Assembly (NCBI GenBank): GCA_017541205.1
Contig: JAFXZO010000038.1
Span: forward strand, 1-64,000
Direction of reading: 5' to 3'
From: Clostridia bacterium
GTDB lineage: Bacteria > Bacillota > Clostridia > Christensenellales > Aristaeellaceae
Length of the DNA: 64,000 nt
The translations under genes were made by a program, and so were the position numbers. Position 1 is the first letter of the stretch. Each line of letters starts with the position of its first letter. Shown one piece after another: positions 1-7,236 of this stretch. A model generated the notes under the pieces. That model did no database searches, had not been told where the DNA came from, and was given only the letters and a program-made list of their open reading frames with translations.

Positions 1-60
1 ACATCTTTTAACATCTTTGATAGATGACATAACAACTTCTGACAACTATTCAGCAAAAAA

Positions 61-339
61 TCACCGAAATACCCTTTTGAACGCATCCCTGACCTATCTT
101 TCAATATCTTTGAAATTCAACCGCACTTCCACATCCTGGTTTTTGCATTGGCAAGAAGGTATATTCTTGATTTCCTATCGGCATTCTTCCATACACTGTT
201 CTTTTATTTCTGGTATGGCGTCGCTAATCATTTTCGCGCACATTGCCCGAAACTCCAAGACGTGTTCATCGTGAGCAGTCTGAACCTTTGCGCGTTCCCT
301 TTCGGAAACATATTGTTTGAAATAGTCAAAATTTGACAT
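61..339 (-). CDS. Small phage-like protein with two in-frame TAG codons
   Basis: The reading frame opens at an ATG (337-339) behind GGAGGGAGAACT and runs 54 codons to a TAG at 175-177. It continues in the same frame for 26 codons to a second TAG (94-96), then 10 more codons to TGA (61-63). The downstream parts look like genuine protein: a charged segment containing DVEVRLNFKDIER, then VRDAFKRVFR, which would form one amphipathic helix if the TAG were an amino acid. Small phage and plasmid proteins often have this layout: an acidic helical N-terminus and a short beta-helix tail. Either the gene is decayed, or the TAG codons are read as sense. Function unknown. No other defect is present. Confidence 0.55.
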
Positions 340-357
340 AGTTCTCCCTCCATTTCG

Positions 358-651
358 TTACTTCTGCTTCAAAGAAGAAGGAGCAGAAGTATATAAATTT
401 TTATTGATTATAGTTCCTGTTTGAAGCAAATCCGCAAATTCAAGGCGTTCTGGCTCGTGCTGGATGAAGTAGAGCAAAAGAGCGTCCGCTTTGGATGGGG
501 AAAGATGCGCCTTGCCGCTGGATTTCCATTTGTAAAGGGTGTTGGGCTTGATGCCCGTGGAAGCCGCAATCTCCTTGATGCTGTGTCCTGGAAGCCCGAT
601 GGTTGTCAGCAGAAGGGCTTCGGTTTCTGCGAATGTGTTGTAATTTTCCAT
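358..651 (-). CDS. Small HTH DNA-binding protein
   Basis: A 97-residue protein with a helix-turn-helix around residues 22-48 (SIKEIAASTGIKPNTLYKWK), the pattern of XRE- or transposase-type HTH domains. The tail is rich in Ser and Lys. I chose the ATG at 651 because GGAGGTGATTCCA lies directly upstream; a GTG three codons earlier is part of that ribosome-binding sequence. It lies 18 bases upstream of the amber-interrupted gene on the same strand and probably shares its transcript. It is a likely element regulator or small terminase-like binding protein; the target is unknown. Confidence 0.7.
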   Translation of the reverse strand: MENYNTFAETEALLLTTIGLPGHSIKEIAASTGIKPNTLYKWKSSGKAHLSPSKADALLLYFIQHEPERLEFADLLQTGTIINKNLYTSAPSSLKQK

Positions 652-736
652 TGGAATCACCTCCGAAGGATAGGTGGCGGGATTGGAATGAGATTCAGTT
701 TTTTCTTTCGGTTTCTATGGATTTTTCTTAATGGCG

Positions 737-765
737 TTGTAAATCATCCTCCCTTATGGTACAAT
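737..765 (+). promoter_or_regulatory. Sigma-A type promoter
   Basis: TTGTAA at 737-742 and TACAAT at 760-765 are separated by exactly 17 bases. It points toward the HsdS remnant and the DUF4238 gene. Confidence 0.5.
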
Positions 766-819
766 AACAGTGATTTTTACTGCACGATCCTGCGGGAAGG
801 GGTGCCAATCGCTGCATGA

Positions 820-921
820 AATATACGGATCAGCAACGGTCTTCCTGCCGAAATCGCGGCGCGGCAAAAGCAGTATGAATACTATCGGGACAAGCTTTTG
901 TGCTTTCCTACAGCAGAATAA
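820..921 (+). pseudogene. hsdS: C-terminal remnant of type I restriction HsdS
   Basis: An open stretch of about 33 codons ending in TAA at 919-921 encodes [20 protein letters not shown]. That is the highly typical C-terminal coiled-coil end of clostridial type I specificity subunits (HsdS). No start codon or target-recognition domain remains, and the frame is closed by TGA at 817-819. It marks a lost restriction-modification locus at the position now followed by the DUF4238 gene. Recognition is by motif memory, not by search. Confidence 0.65.
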
Positions 922-960
922 TGCGCTTACAACTTGAAATGCGAGAGGAAGGAGATATAT

Positions 961-1812
961 TTGAAAGAGAAAAAGCCGACAGTCAATGAGCACTTTGTGC
1001 CTAAAACTTATCTCAAAGGCTTTTCTTTTGATGAAAAAATGATTTATGAATACGATTGCGATATATATAATCAGATTAAAGTCGCTGTTAAAATCGATGA
1101 TGTATGCCAAGATAAAAATCTTTATGAGTATAAAAATGCGAAAGGGGAATTTTTAGATAGGAACTATTTAGAGAATATATTAAGTGAATTTGAATCTATA
1201 TTCCCACATTTTAGAAAAGATGTAGAAAGCAGGGCTTTTATAGAAGCAAATTACTCATCATCAATGTTTTTTTCAGGGAAAGAAAAAAGGTTTATTAAAG
1301 GATTCATTGCTTTACAAATCATGCGTTCACCTTATGTGATAAATCAAATGGAGAGTGAATTACAAAAAGAATACGGCCAAGTATTACGAGAAAATGAGGC
1401 GCGGACTATTGCCATTAGAGATGCTTTGCCTTTATATACGGATATGCCAGACGGATATGGTATTCTGCATAAGAAGATATTAGATACACTAACAGAGATG
1501 ACCATTGCTATTGGAGTAGATAAAACAGATAGCATTTTTACATCCGATTTTCCTATCTACTGCCAGGCGAAAGATAATAGAGATTTCCGTCTTTGTGAAA
1601 AGATTATTTATCCGCTGACATCAAGTCTGATTGTTATTCTGAGAGGAGGGGCTTTAAAGAATCCTAACGAAAAAAACATCTTATTTCCTTTAGACGAAAA
1701 ACATTTATATGTATGTAAATCCAATATTGCAAGTGCTGCAAAAAGATGGATTCTTTCTAAAAAACCGCTGACAGAGGAAGAAAAAGAATTGATTAAGAAA
1801 GCACGAACGTAA
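961..1812 (+). CDS. DUF4238 family protein
   Basis: A 283-residue protein. The N-terminal HFVPKTYLKGF and the later TSDFP segment are characteristic of DUF4238 (HxxPxxYL near the start, a T-S-D-x-P motif about two thirds along). The biochemical role of the family is unknown; members commonly occur singly in accessory regions, so a defence function is possible but unproven here. I chose the TTG at 961 because AAGGAG sits six bases upstream. The ATG at 934 would add nine residues with no ribosome-binding site. Base composition is strongly AT-rich. It stands immediately after a remnant of HsdS, suggesting a turnover spot for defence-type cargo. Confidence 0.7.
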   Translation: MKEKKPTVNEHFVPKTYLKGFSFDEKMIYEYDCDIYNQIKVAVKIDDVCQDKNLYEYKNAKGEFLDRNYLENILSEFESIFPHFRKDVESRAFIEANYSSSMFFSGKEKRFIKGFIALQIMRSPYVINQMESELQKEYGQVLRENEARTIAIRDALPLYTDMPDGYGILHKKILDTLTEMTIAIGVDKTDSIFTSDFPIYCQAKDNRDFRLCEKIIYPLTSSLIVILRGGALKNPNEKNILFPLDEKHLYVCKSNIASAAKRWILSKKPLTEEEKELIKKART

Positions 1813-1966
1813 AATCAAATAGATTCGATATGATATAAAGATAGGGATATCTCGACGGGGACATTACAGCATATAAAACTGATGGTTGCAATGAACTGCC
1901 AAATCTTTTCAAAGCGTTACACAGCTCCAAAAACGCAGAGTGAAAGCATAAAAGGAGGATATCAAT

Positions 1967-2602
1967 ATGGAAAATTTTACATGTCCAAACTGCGGAAAGA
2001 ATCAATCATCAGATAAAGCGTGTTGCCAATTTTGTGGGGCTCTAATAACAAGAAACTCTGAAGGAAAAATAATTGCAATAACAGATAAAGGTTTTCAGGA
2101 AGCAGAAGCTAAAACAAATAGATTGATAAAAACAATTAAAAGGTCCTTTATCTGTATTATTACTGTTTTATTTGTATTCCATATTGCTAATTATATAATT
2201 AATTATGAAAAGAATAGTCAATATCGAAATATGGGTATAGAAATTATAGAAGCAGGCTATTTTAATGTTTTTGCTGATGTTGTATCCATAGAACCTGAAT
2301 ACATTATTTCTCTACATCATGAAACAAAAACGGGAAAAACAATCGGACAGGATACTCCCAAAAGTGTTTTATGTCGTTGCTTAACTGTTGAAGGAAAAAC
2401 AATTTGGGCATCAATTTCTGTTCATGGTTACCCTCGTGGTAAAGGTGCAGAAGACAAGGGATATGAAACTCTTATTTATGATGCTGATACGCCAATGCAC
2501 CTTCTCGGAAAAATAGATACTGCCAAAAACGTTGCTAAAGATTTGGAAGAAAAAATAGGCAAAGAGTTTGTCTTGATTGTAACGAATGAAGTAACAAAAT
2601 AA
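1967..2602 (+). CDS. Zinc-ribbon membrane protein
   Basis: A 211-residue protein starting with a zinc ribbon (CPNCGKNQSSDKACCQFCG, residues 5-23), a charged linker, one hydrophobic segment at about residues 60-78, then about 130 residues predicted to face the other side of the membrane. The architecture resembles the many zinc-ribbon plus single-TM proteins of Clostridia, whose roles are mostly unknown. AAAGGAGGATATCAAT precedes the ATG. It follows the DUF4238 gene on the same strand with 154 bases between, and has the same AT-rich composition, so the two could be cargo acquired together. I do not recognise the C-terminal domain. Confidence 0.65.
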   Translation: MENFTCPNCGKNQSSDKACCQFCGALITRNSEGKIIAITDKGFQEAEAKTNRLIKTIKRSFICIITVLFVFHIANYIINYEKNSQYRNMGIEIIEAGYFNVFADVVSIEPEYIISLHHETKTGKTIGQDTPKSVLCRCLTVEGKTIWASISVHGYPRGKGAEDKGYETLIYDADTPMHLLGKIDTAKNVAKDLEEKIGKEFVLIVTNEVTK

Positions 2603-2658
2603 AAGCCCTCATAGTCCAAAATATTTAATTGCACACCGCAAGAAAACTGATCTGACAT

Positions 2659-3261
2659 CTATAAGGAATCATAAAGAATTTTGATGTATTTATACGCTGT
2701 GGGTCTTGACAGACCGCATATCCTCGCCAGCTCTGTCACAGTCATGGAGCCATTAGCATACGATGGATAATACTTGATGAACACAGCGGGAAGGTCAGCT
2801 TTTGTAGTTGGCCTTCTTCCTATCTGCTTACCTTTCGCCCTGGCATTCGCCATCCCAGACCGCACACGCGCGCGGAGGATATTCTTTTCCAGTTCCGAAA
2901 AAATACTTGCCATTTGAAGGAAAGCCGCGCTCATAGGGTCAATCTCTCCGCTGCGACAATCCACTGTGATTGAACCCAGCACTTCCAGCCGCAAATGCTT
3001 TTCCTTCACAAGCTCCATAATCTCACAGAATTGGAGCACAGAGCGTGACAAGCGGCTGACCTCGCACACAATCAGCGTGGAGCCGCTTTCAATGTGTTCC
3101 AGAAGGAAATCCAACTGCGGTTTTACCTTGGCGTCCCCATGAACCCTTTCGGTGATGATTTCTTCCGCGCCAGCCGCTTTCAGTTCGCGCACCTGCCTGT
3201 TCAAATACTGCCCTTTTTCTTCGCTCAACGAGCAGCGGGCGAAGCCATATATTTTTCCCAT
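2659..3261 (-). CDS. Small serine recombinase / resolvase
   Basis: A 200-residue resolvase/invertase. The N-terminus reads GKIYGFARCSLSEEKG, with the likely nucleophile Ser in the position of the usual YxRVS motif (here FARCS). It has the resolvase core (VCEVSRLSRS, around residues 65-75) and a C-terminal HTH (TVTELARICGLSRPTAYKYI). Length matches small resolvases that act on res sites in plasmids and transposons. It ends with TAG, so TAG acts as a real stop in this gene. A 59-base imperfect inverted repeat sits directly upstream (3278-3336) and could be its recombination site. The start follows CAGAAGGGAAATAATA. Confidence 0.85.
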   Translation of the reverse strand: MGKIYGFARCSLSEEKGQYLNRQVRELKAAGAEEIITERVHGDAKVKPQLDFLLEHIESGSTLIVCEVSRLSRSVLQFCEIMELVKEKHLRLEVLGSITVDCRSGEIDPMSAAFLQMASIFSELEKNILRARVRSGMANARAKGKQIGRRPTTKADLPAVFIKYYPSYANGSMTVTELARICGLSRPTAYKYIKILYDSL

Positions 3262-3277
3262 TATTATTTCCCTTCTG

Positions 3278-3336
3278 TAAAATCAAGGGTCAAGGGGCGA
3301 TTTTACACTTTTCGCCCCTTGAAAGCCCTGATTTTA
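3278..3336. repeat. Long imperfect inverted repeat upstream of resolvase
   Basis: Arms 3278-3300 and 3312-3336 both carry TAAAATCA, GGG and CAAGGGGCGA segments in inverted order, around an 11-base centre. It ends just before the resolvase ribosome-binding site. It could be a res-type site, an RNA hairpin, or the ardC transcription terminator. Confidence 0.7.
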
Positions 3337-3338
3337 CG

Positions 3339-3360
3339 TCCTTTCTGCGGAGCTTTCCGC
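3339..3360 (-). promoter_or_regulatory. Orphan copy of hairpin leader motif
   Basis: Read on the minus strand, GCGG-AAAGCT-CCGC is followed at once by AGAAAGGAC, the same plan as the leaders at 10229-12285. No ATG follows within normal distance; the long inverted repeat lies next. It may be a leader that lost its gene or a longer resolvase 5' region. Confidence 0.45.
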
Positions 3361-3396
3361 TGTAATAGAAAACACTTGTTTTCTCTACGCCCCTGC

Positions 3397-3416
3397 GGGG
3401 AGGCTTACGCCTCCCC
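3397..3416 (-). terminator. Hairpin at ardC stop codon
   Basis: GGGGAGGC (3397-3404) and GCCTCCCC (3409-3416) form a perfect 8-bp stem with loop TTAC. The ardC stop codon (3405-3407) lies in the loop. No strong T-run follows, so termination is only suggested. Confidence 0.45.
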
Positions 3417-4229
3417 GAGAATGAACGATACTGCCTTGTCTGCCTTGCCCGCTGCGGAAACGATGAAGCGTTTGTCATTCTTCAAGGCTTGAAGCCAGTT
3501 TTGAACGTATGCCGCGCTGTTGGTGAAGCTCTTATCAGTTTCCAGCCCAGCGTAATTGACCAGCGCCGCGCTTCCAATCTCTGCCACCAGTTCTTCTTTG
3601 CTGTATTCCTCTCCCCCGAAGTTTGCGGTGCTGTCCAGCCGCGCCAGCCTTTTCATATGACCCGTAGAATGAACCATTTCATGGAACGCTGTTCCGTAGT
3701 ATTCAGCGGTTTCCGCGAATTGGCGCAGGAGAGGAAGAACAATGCAGTCTGTGGAAGGCTGATAGAAAGCGGCGTCCCCTTCGCGGTGTTCCAGCGTTAC
3801 GCCTTCGCGCTTGACGTATCCGCGGATAATCGCTTCTGCGGTTTCGTCAGCTTTCGCGGGGTTCGGGTTGGTCTGCGCATGACGCGCTTTGATGTTCTCA
3901 CATTGCGAAATATGAAAGACGTTATAATATTTCAGGAAAGGCACTTCTTTTTCTTCTTCGGTTTCTTCGTCCTTCATCGTGACGAATTTCCAGAAAACCA
4001 CAAACCGCGCTTTTTCACCCTTCCGCACATATCCATTTTCCTGCTGAACCTGTTTGAAGGTCAGCCATTCGCCAGCCCTGCCAAGAAGCATTTGGTTCAA
4101 AAGGCTGTAAGGCTTGCCCGTGGTGTGGGAAATGGCTTTCCCCGCTGCCATCCACGGCTTTTTCCACGGGATGACGCCAGCTTCCATTTCAGAAATCATG
4201 CGGTCTGTGATTGTCTGGTAAATATCCAT
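3405..4229 (-). CDS. ardC: ArdC-like antirestriction protein
   Basis: A 274-residue protein of the ArdC type. The N-terminal ssDNA-binding domain begins with the family pattern VIPWKKPW (about residues 18-25) and continues through YSLLNQMLL and GYVRKGEKA. The C-terminal zincin-like metallopeptidase domain carries AFHEMVHSTGH with the HExxH zinc motif and a downstream EELVAEIGSA segment that supplies the third ligand. ArdC proteins protect incoming plasmid DNA from host restriction. The ATG at 4229 follows GAGAAGGGAGCAAAGAAA; an ATG 13 codons earlier lies within a hairpin and is unlikely. It lies downstream of a small coiled-coil gene and upstream of the resolvase, all on the minus strand. Confidence 0.9.
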   Translation of the reverse strand: MDIYQTITDRMISEMEAGVIPWKKPWMAAGKAISHTTGKPYSLLNQMLLGRAGEWLTFKQVQQENGYVRKGEKARFVVFWKFVTMKDEETEEEKEVPFLKYYNVFHISQCENIKARHAQTNPNPAKADETAEAIIRGYVKREGVTLEHREGDAAFYQPSTDCIVLPLLRQFAETAEYYGTAFHEMVHSTGHMKRLARLDSTANFGGEEYSKEELVAEIGSAALVNYAGLETDKSFTNSAAYVQNWLQALKNDKRFIVSAAGKADKAVSFILGEA

Positions 4230-4254
4230 TTTCTTTGCTCCCTTCTCTTGTGGA

Positions 4255-4290
4255 GGGGAGCCAGCCATGTTATAATGTCACTGGCTCCCC
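4255..4290 (-). repeat. 10-bp stem-loop before ardC
   Basis: GGGGAGCCAG (4255-4264) and CTGGCTCCCC (4281-4290) form a perfect 10-bp stem with a 16-base loop. It lies between the small coiled-coil gene and ardC, about 26 bases before the ardC start. As with other genes of this element, the stem stands just upstream of an AGAAGGG ribosome-binding segment. Confidence 0.7.
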
Positions 4291-4349
4291 GTTTCGTCGT
4301 TGTTTCGGTGGTGCCTGCCTTGGGCGCTCTGCAAAGCGTTCAGGGCTTT

Positions 4350-4619
4350 TTAGTTGATGGTGAAACGGCGGGTGGTGGTGGTTTTCGTGTAGGCTTCGGC
4401 AAGCTCGGCATGCTCTTTCTTGAAGCGGACACTGTCAAAGCGGGAAGTGGTGACGGGCTTCCAAAGCACCTTGTAAGAGCCAGCCAGCAGGATTTCCTCT
4501 TCACCCATCGTCTGCTTGATTTCGTCTTCCATGGCGGTGATTTCGGCTTCCAGTTCTTCCTTCATGCGACGAAGTTCCATCAGTTCCTTGACCTTGCTTT
4601 CCATGTTCGGGTTACTCAT
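4350..4619 (-). CDS. Small phage/plasmid coiled-coil protein
   Basis: An 89-residue protein: a heptad-like helical N-terminus (ELMELRRMKEELEAEI) followed by a short beta region with SRFDSVRFKKEHAELAEAYT and a terminal TTTTRRFTIN. Small proteins with this helix plus SRFD...FKK...RRFT pattern are common in clostridial phages and plasmids next to recombination genes; no firm function is assigned. The ATG at 4619 follows GGAAGGTGCCCCCA; the frame stays open 16 codons upstream through the leader hairpin, but that is not a plausible coding start. It is first in the minus-strand run leading to ardC, under the perfect TTGACA promoter at 4673-4701. Confidence 0.75.
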   Translation of the reverse strand: MSNPNMESKVKELMELRRMKEELEAEITAMEDEIKQTMGEEEILLAGSYKVLWKPVTTSRFDSVRFKKEHAELAEAYTKTTTTRRFTIN

Positions 4620-4661
4620 TGGGGGCACCTTCCTTTCTTTTCGGAGGCTTCTATTGCCTCC
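4620..4661 (-). promoter_or_regulatory. Hairpin leader (GGAGGC stem)
   Basis: On the minus strand GGAGGC-AATAGAA-GCCTCC is followed by GAAAAGAAAGGAAGG and then the start codon. It has the plan of the leaders at 7911-7955 and 10229-12285 but a different stem sequence. Confidence 0.6.
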
Positions 4662-4672
4662 TGACAATATAT

Positions 4673-4701
4673 ACTATATACTAAAAAATATAATCTGTCA
4701 A
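4673..4701 (-). promoter_or_regulatory. Promoter of ardC transcript
   Basis: On the minus strand a perfect TTGACA and TATAGT are separated by 17 bases. It drives the small coiled-coil gene and probably ardC. Confidence 0.75.
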
Positions 4702-4741
4702 TAGGAAAATATATCTTTTTATAGAAAAAATCAAAAATTTC

Positions 4742-4770
4742 TTGACGGAAACAACAAAAAAGTATATAAT
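4742..4770 (+). promoter_or_regulatory. Promoter of small XRE gene
   Basis: TTGACG (4742-4747) and TATAAT (4765-4770) with 17 bases between. It is back to back with the ardC promoter, so the XRE protein may control both. Confidence 0.75.
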
Positions 4771-4790
4771 CAGCGGCGGGGGTGGTCTAA

Positions 4791-5006
4791 ATGGGCATGG
4801 TGGAAAAAGTGCGGATTGCCTGCGTCAAGCGTGGAAACATTTCAGAAGCAGAATTGGCCCGACGGGTTGGGGTTACACCGCAAAACTTCAATCATAAGAT
4901 GAAACGGGACAATTTTACAGAAACAGACCTGCGGGAGATCGCTGCTGCCTTGGGCTTGGAATTGGATATATCATTTATTGACCCAAAGACAGGAGAAAAG
5001 ATTTGA
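4791..5006 (+). CDS. Small XRE-family HTH regulator
   Basis: A 71-residue Cro/CI-type protein. The HTH covers about residues 15-40 (SEAELARRVGVTPQNFNHKMKR), followed by the typical DLREIAAALGLELDISFID tail, so it is complete. GGGGGTGG precedes the ATG by five bases. It is transcribed divergently from the ardC group with both promoters in the 90 bases between. This is the layout of a regulator acting on its own and the divergent promoter. Gene context suggests it is the immunity-like or copy-control repressor of this part of the element. Confidence 0.85.
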   Translation: MGMVEKVRIACVKRGNISEAELARRVGVTPQNFNHKMKRDNFTETDLREIAAALGLELDISFIDPKTGEKI

Positions 5007-5319
5007 CAGATGGGGCGGGGCCTATATTTCAGGCTGCTGCCTGCCGCTGCTGAAAAAGTGGGCCTGGACACCCAAATTGCCACCGATGATGAAAAAAAGA
5101 AAGCGGATGGATAGGCGGGTGCTCATAAGAAAGCTTTGACTAAAAACGATTTGGGCATCTGTCTGGTCAAAGTGGCAAACAAAAGAACCTGGAGATGATC
5201 AAGGAAGTCGCCAAGACGTTATAGTGTTTTATAGTTTTAGGAAGTAATAACCAATTGATGCCATGTATTATATGTATGTTGCTCATATCTGAAAAACCTG
5301 AGAAGGGAGCAATTCGTTT
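5007..5319 (+). other. Intergenic stretch with degraded ORF
   Basis: No convincing gene. An ORF from ATG 5010 encodes 34 residues to a TAG, and the frame then stays open 25 more codons to TGA. It has no ribosome-binding site of its own beyond the end of the XRE gene, and its composition is more GC-rich than its neighbours. It is probably debris. GAGAAGGGAGCAATTCGTTT at the right end is the ribosome-binding region of the next gene. Confidence 0.4.
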
Positions 5320-7236
5320 ATGCGAGCGTTGCTTGATACCAATATAATAATTCATCGCGAAAGCATGCAAGCAACCAATTATTCGATTGGTCAACTCTAT
5401 TATTGGCTTGATAAGCTTCATTATGAAAAGCTTATTCATCCATATTCTATAAACGAATTGCGCAAAGCGAACAACTCTGCCCAGCAAGCCATATATGATG
5501 CAAGGCTTTCTGCATATACACAGATGAAAACCGTTGCAGTACAAACAGACGATTTTAAGGCTTTGCTTGTAAATGCTCAAAAAACCGAAAATGATATGAT
5601 TGATAATCAGCTTCTGTATGAGGTGTACTGTGGTCGTGCAGATATACTAATCACAGAAGATCGAAAGATGCGAAACAAAGCTGAAGCACTTGGTATTAAT
5701 GATAAGGTCTTTACGATTAACTCTTTTGTTTCAAAAATGACTGAAGAAAATCCCGAGTTGATTGATTATAAGGCATTGTCTGTTAAGAAAGTCTTCTTTG
5801 GTAATGTTGATGTTAAGAATCCATTCTTCGATACGTTTAGAAGCGCATATGAAGGTTTTGAAAAATGGTTTACTGGAAAATCAAATGAAGAGGCATATAT
5901 ATGCTTCAACAATAAAAAAGAGATACTCGGATTTCTGTATCTAAAAACCGAATATGAAGATGAAAACTATTCTGATATTTTTCCTCGTTTTGCCCCAAAG
6001 AAACGTTTAAAAGTCGGGACTTTTAAAGTCGAGTCTTCTCGATTCCGCCTTGGAGAACGATTTATAAAGATCATTTTTGACAATGCTCTCGAAAGAAGAG
6101 TCGAAGAAATATATGTAACTCTTTATACAAATCGTCCAGAACTTCTTGCATTGAAATCATTATTAGAAAGATGGGGATTCTTTGAATACGGGAAAAAGAT
6201 TGGCACCAATAGTGAAGAATTGGTAATGGTGAAAAGAATAGGCGAATATGATCAATCAGAAACTCCAAGGTATAACTTTCCGAATATCAAATATGATCGA
6301 AAAAAACTCATTCTGCCGATTTTAGCAGATTATCACACCAGACTGTTCCCGGATTCAAAATTATCAAACGAAGTAGAAATCATTGGCGAAGAACCTCAAA
6401 AATATGCACTACAAAAGGTGTACATATCTTTTTCTCCTGCGAGGAATATGGCGCCAGGAGATATCGTTCTAATATATCGAAACGGTACTACTCCTGGTCG
6501 GAAGAAATTTGAATCAGTTATCACGACGGTTTGCATAGTAAGTGAATACAAATCTGGGTTTCGCACCGAAAAAGAGTATATTGATTACTGTGAGAATAGA
6601 ACCGTTTTCACAAAACAAGAATTGCACGATTTCTGGGTTAAAAAGAATGGCCAACTTCTCGTTCTACGCTTAATTGATGTCAAAGCGCTCAAAAGAAAGA
6701 TTACGTTGGGAGAATTGTGGGACAAGGGAATTGTAGCGCCGCCTTCCGGACCAAGACCTTTTGACCAGATATCAGATAAGCAATTTGATGAAATCATTGA
6801 CGCGGCAAAAACCAGTATTCGTTTTCAAGGATTACAAGAAAAAGATGCCACTGTCATGTTAGCTATTAAACCCAAATACGTCGAACAGATTTTTGCTGGC
6901 AAGAAGAAATACGAATTCCGAAGGAAACTCGCCGGCACATCGGTAAGCAGAATACTGATTTATGAGACCTCTCCTGTAAGCAAAGTGGTTGGTGAAGCAC
7001 AGGTCATTAAATCCATATCGCTAAACAAAATCAGTCTATGGAACTTAACCAAACAGAATGCTGGATTATCCAAAGAAGAGTTTGATATGTATTTTTCTAA
7101 TGTCGAAATCGCATGTGCTTACGAATTGGGGGAAGTAAAAAAATACAGTCATCCAAAGCTGTTATCCGATTATGGGATAGAACAAGCCCCTCAATCATTT
7201 ATTTATATAGATGATTCAGAGATTTTTGAATCATAG
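5320..7236 (+). CDS. PIN-GNAT-ASCH multidomain protein
   Basis: A 638-residue fusion. Residues 1-135 look like a PIN-type nuclease domain: LLDTNIIIHRE at the start and ADILITEDRKMRNKAEALG near 110-125 supply the acidic residues of that fold. Residues about 155-315 resemble a GNAT acetyltransferase core (SSRFRLGERFIKIIFDNAL, then LLERWGFFEYGKK). About 350-500 is a beta-rich region that could be a PUA-like (EVE) domain. The C-terminal part from about residue 520 (AIKPKYVEQIFAGKKKYEFRR) is a clear ASCH domain. PIN domains cut RNA; ASCH/PUA folds bind RNA or modified bases. Toxin- or defence-like action is inferred. It ends in TAG, overlapping a convergent small gene by six bases. Confidence 0.75.
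   Translation: MRALLDTNIIIHRESMQATNYSIGQLYYWLDKLHYEKLIHPYSINELRKANNSAQQAIYDARLSAYTQMKTVAVQTDDFKALLVNAQKTENDMIDNQLLYEVYCGRADILITEDRKMRNKAEALGINDKVFTINSFVSKMTEENPELIDYKALSVKKVFFGNVDVKNPFFDTFRSAYEGFEKWFTGKSNEEAYICFNNKKEILGFLYLKTEYEDENYSDIFPRFAPKKRLKVGTFKVESSRFRLGERFIKIIFDNALERRVEEIYVTLYTNRPELLALKSLLERWGFFEYGKKIGTNSEELVMVKRIGEYDQSETPRYNFPNIKYDRKKLILPILADYHTRLFPDSKLSNEVEIIGEEPQKYALQKVYISFSPARNMAPGDIVLIYRNGTTPGRKKFESVITTVCIVSEYKSGFRTEKEYIDYCENRTVFTKQELHDFWVKKNGQLLVLRLIDVKALKRKITLGELWDKGIVAPPSGPRPFDQISDKQFDEIIDAAKTSIRFQGLQEKDATVMLAIKPKYVEQIFAGKKKYEFRRKLAGTSVSRILIYETSPVSKVVGEAQVIKSISLNKISLWNLTKQNAGLSKEEFDMYFSNVEIACAYELGEVKKYSHPKLLSDYGIEQAPQSFIYIDDSEIFES

Noticed and set aside
1845..1943. Open stretch encoding GYLDGDITAYKTDGCNELP and more before TGA
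   Set aside because: It looks protein-like but has no start, lies in 150 bases between two genes and matches nothing I recognise; possible gene debris only.
3489..4664. 391-codon plus-strand frame over ardC and the coiled-coil gene
   Set aside because: It is the shadow of two genes with clear families and ribosome-binding sites on the minus strand.
5010..5189. 34-codon ORF ending in TAG with 25 further open codons
   Set aside because: No own ribosome-binding site and no protein-like pattern; open length after the TAG is within chance.
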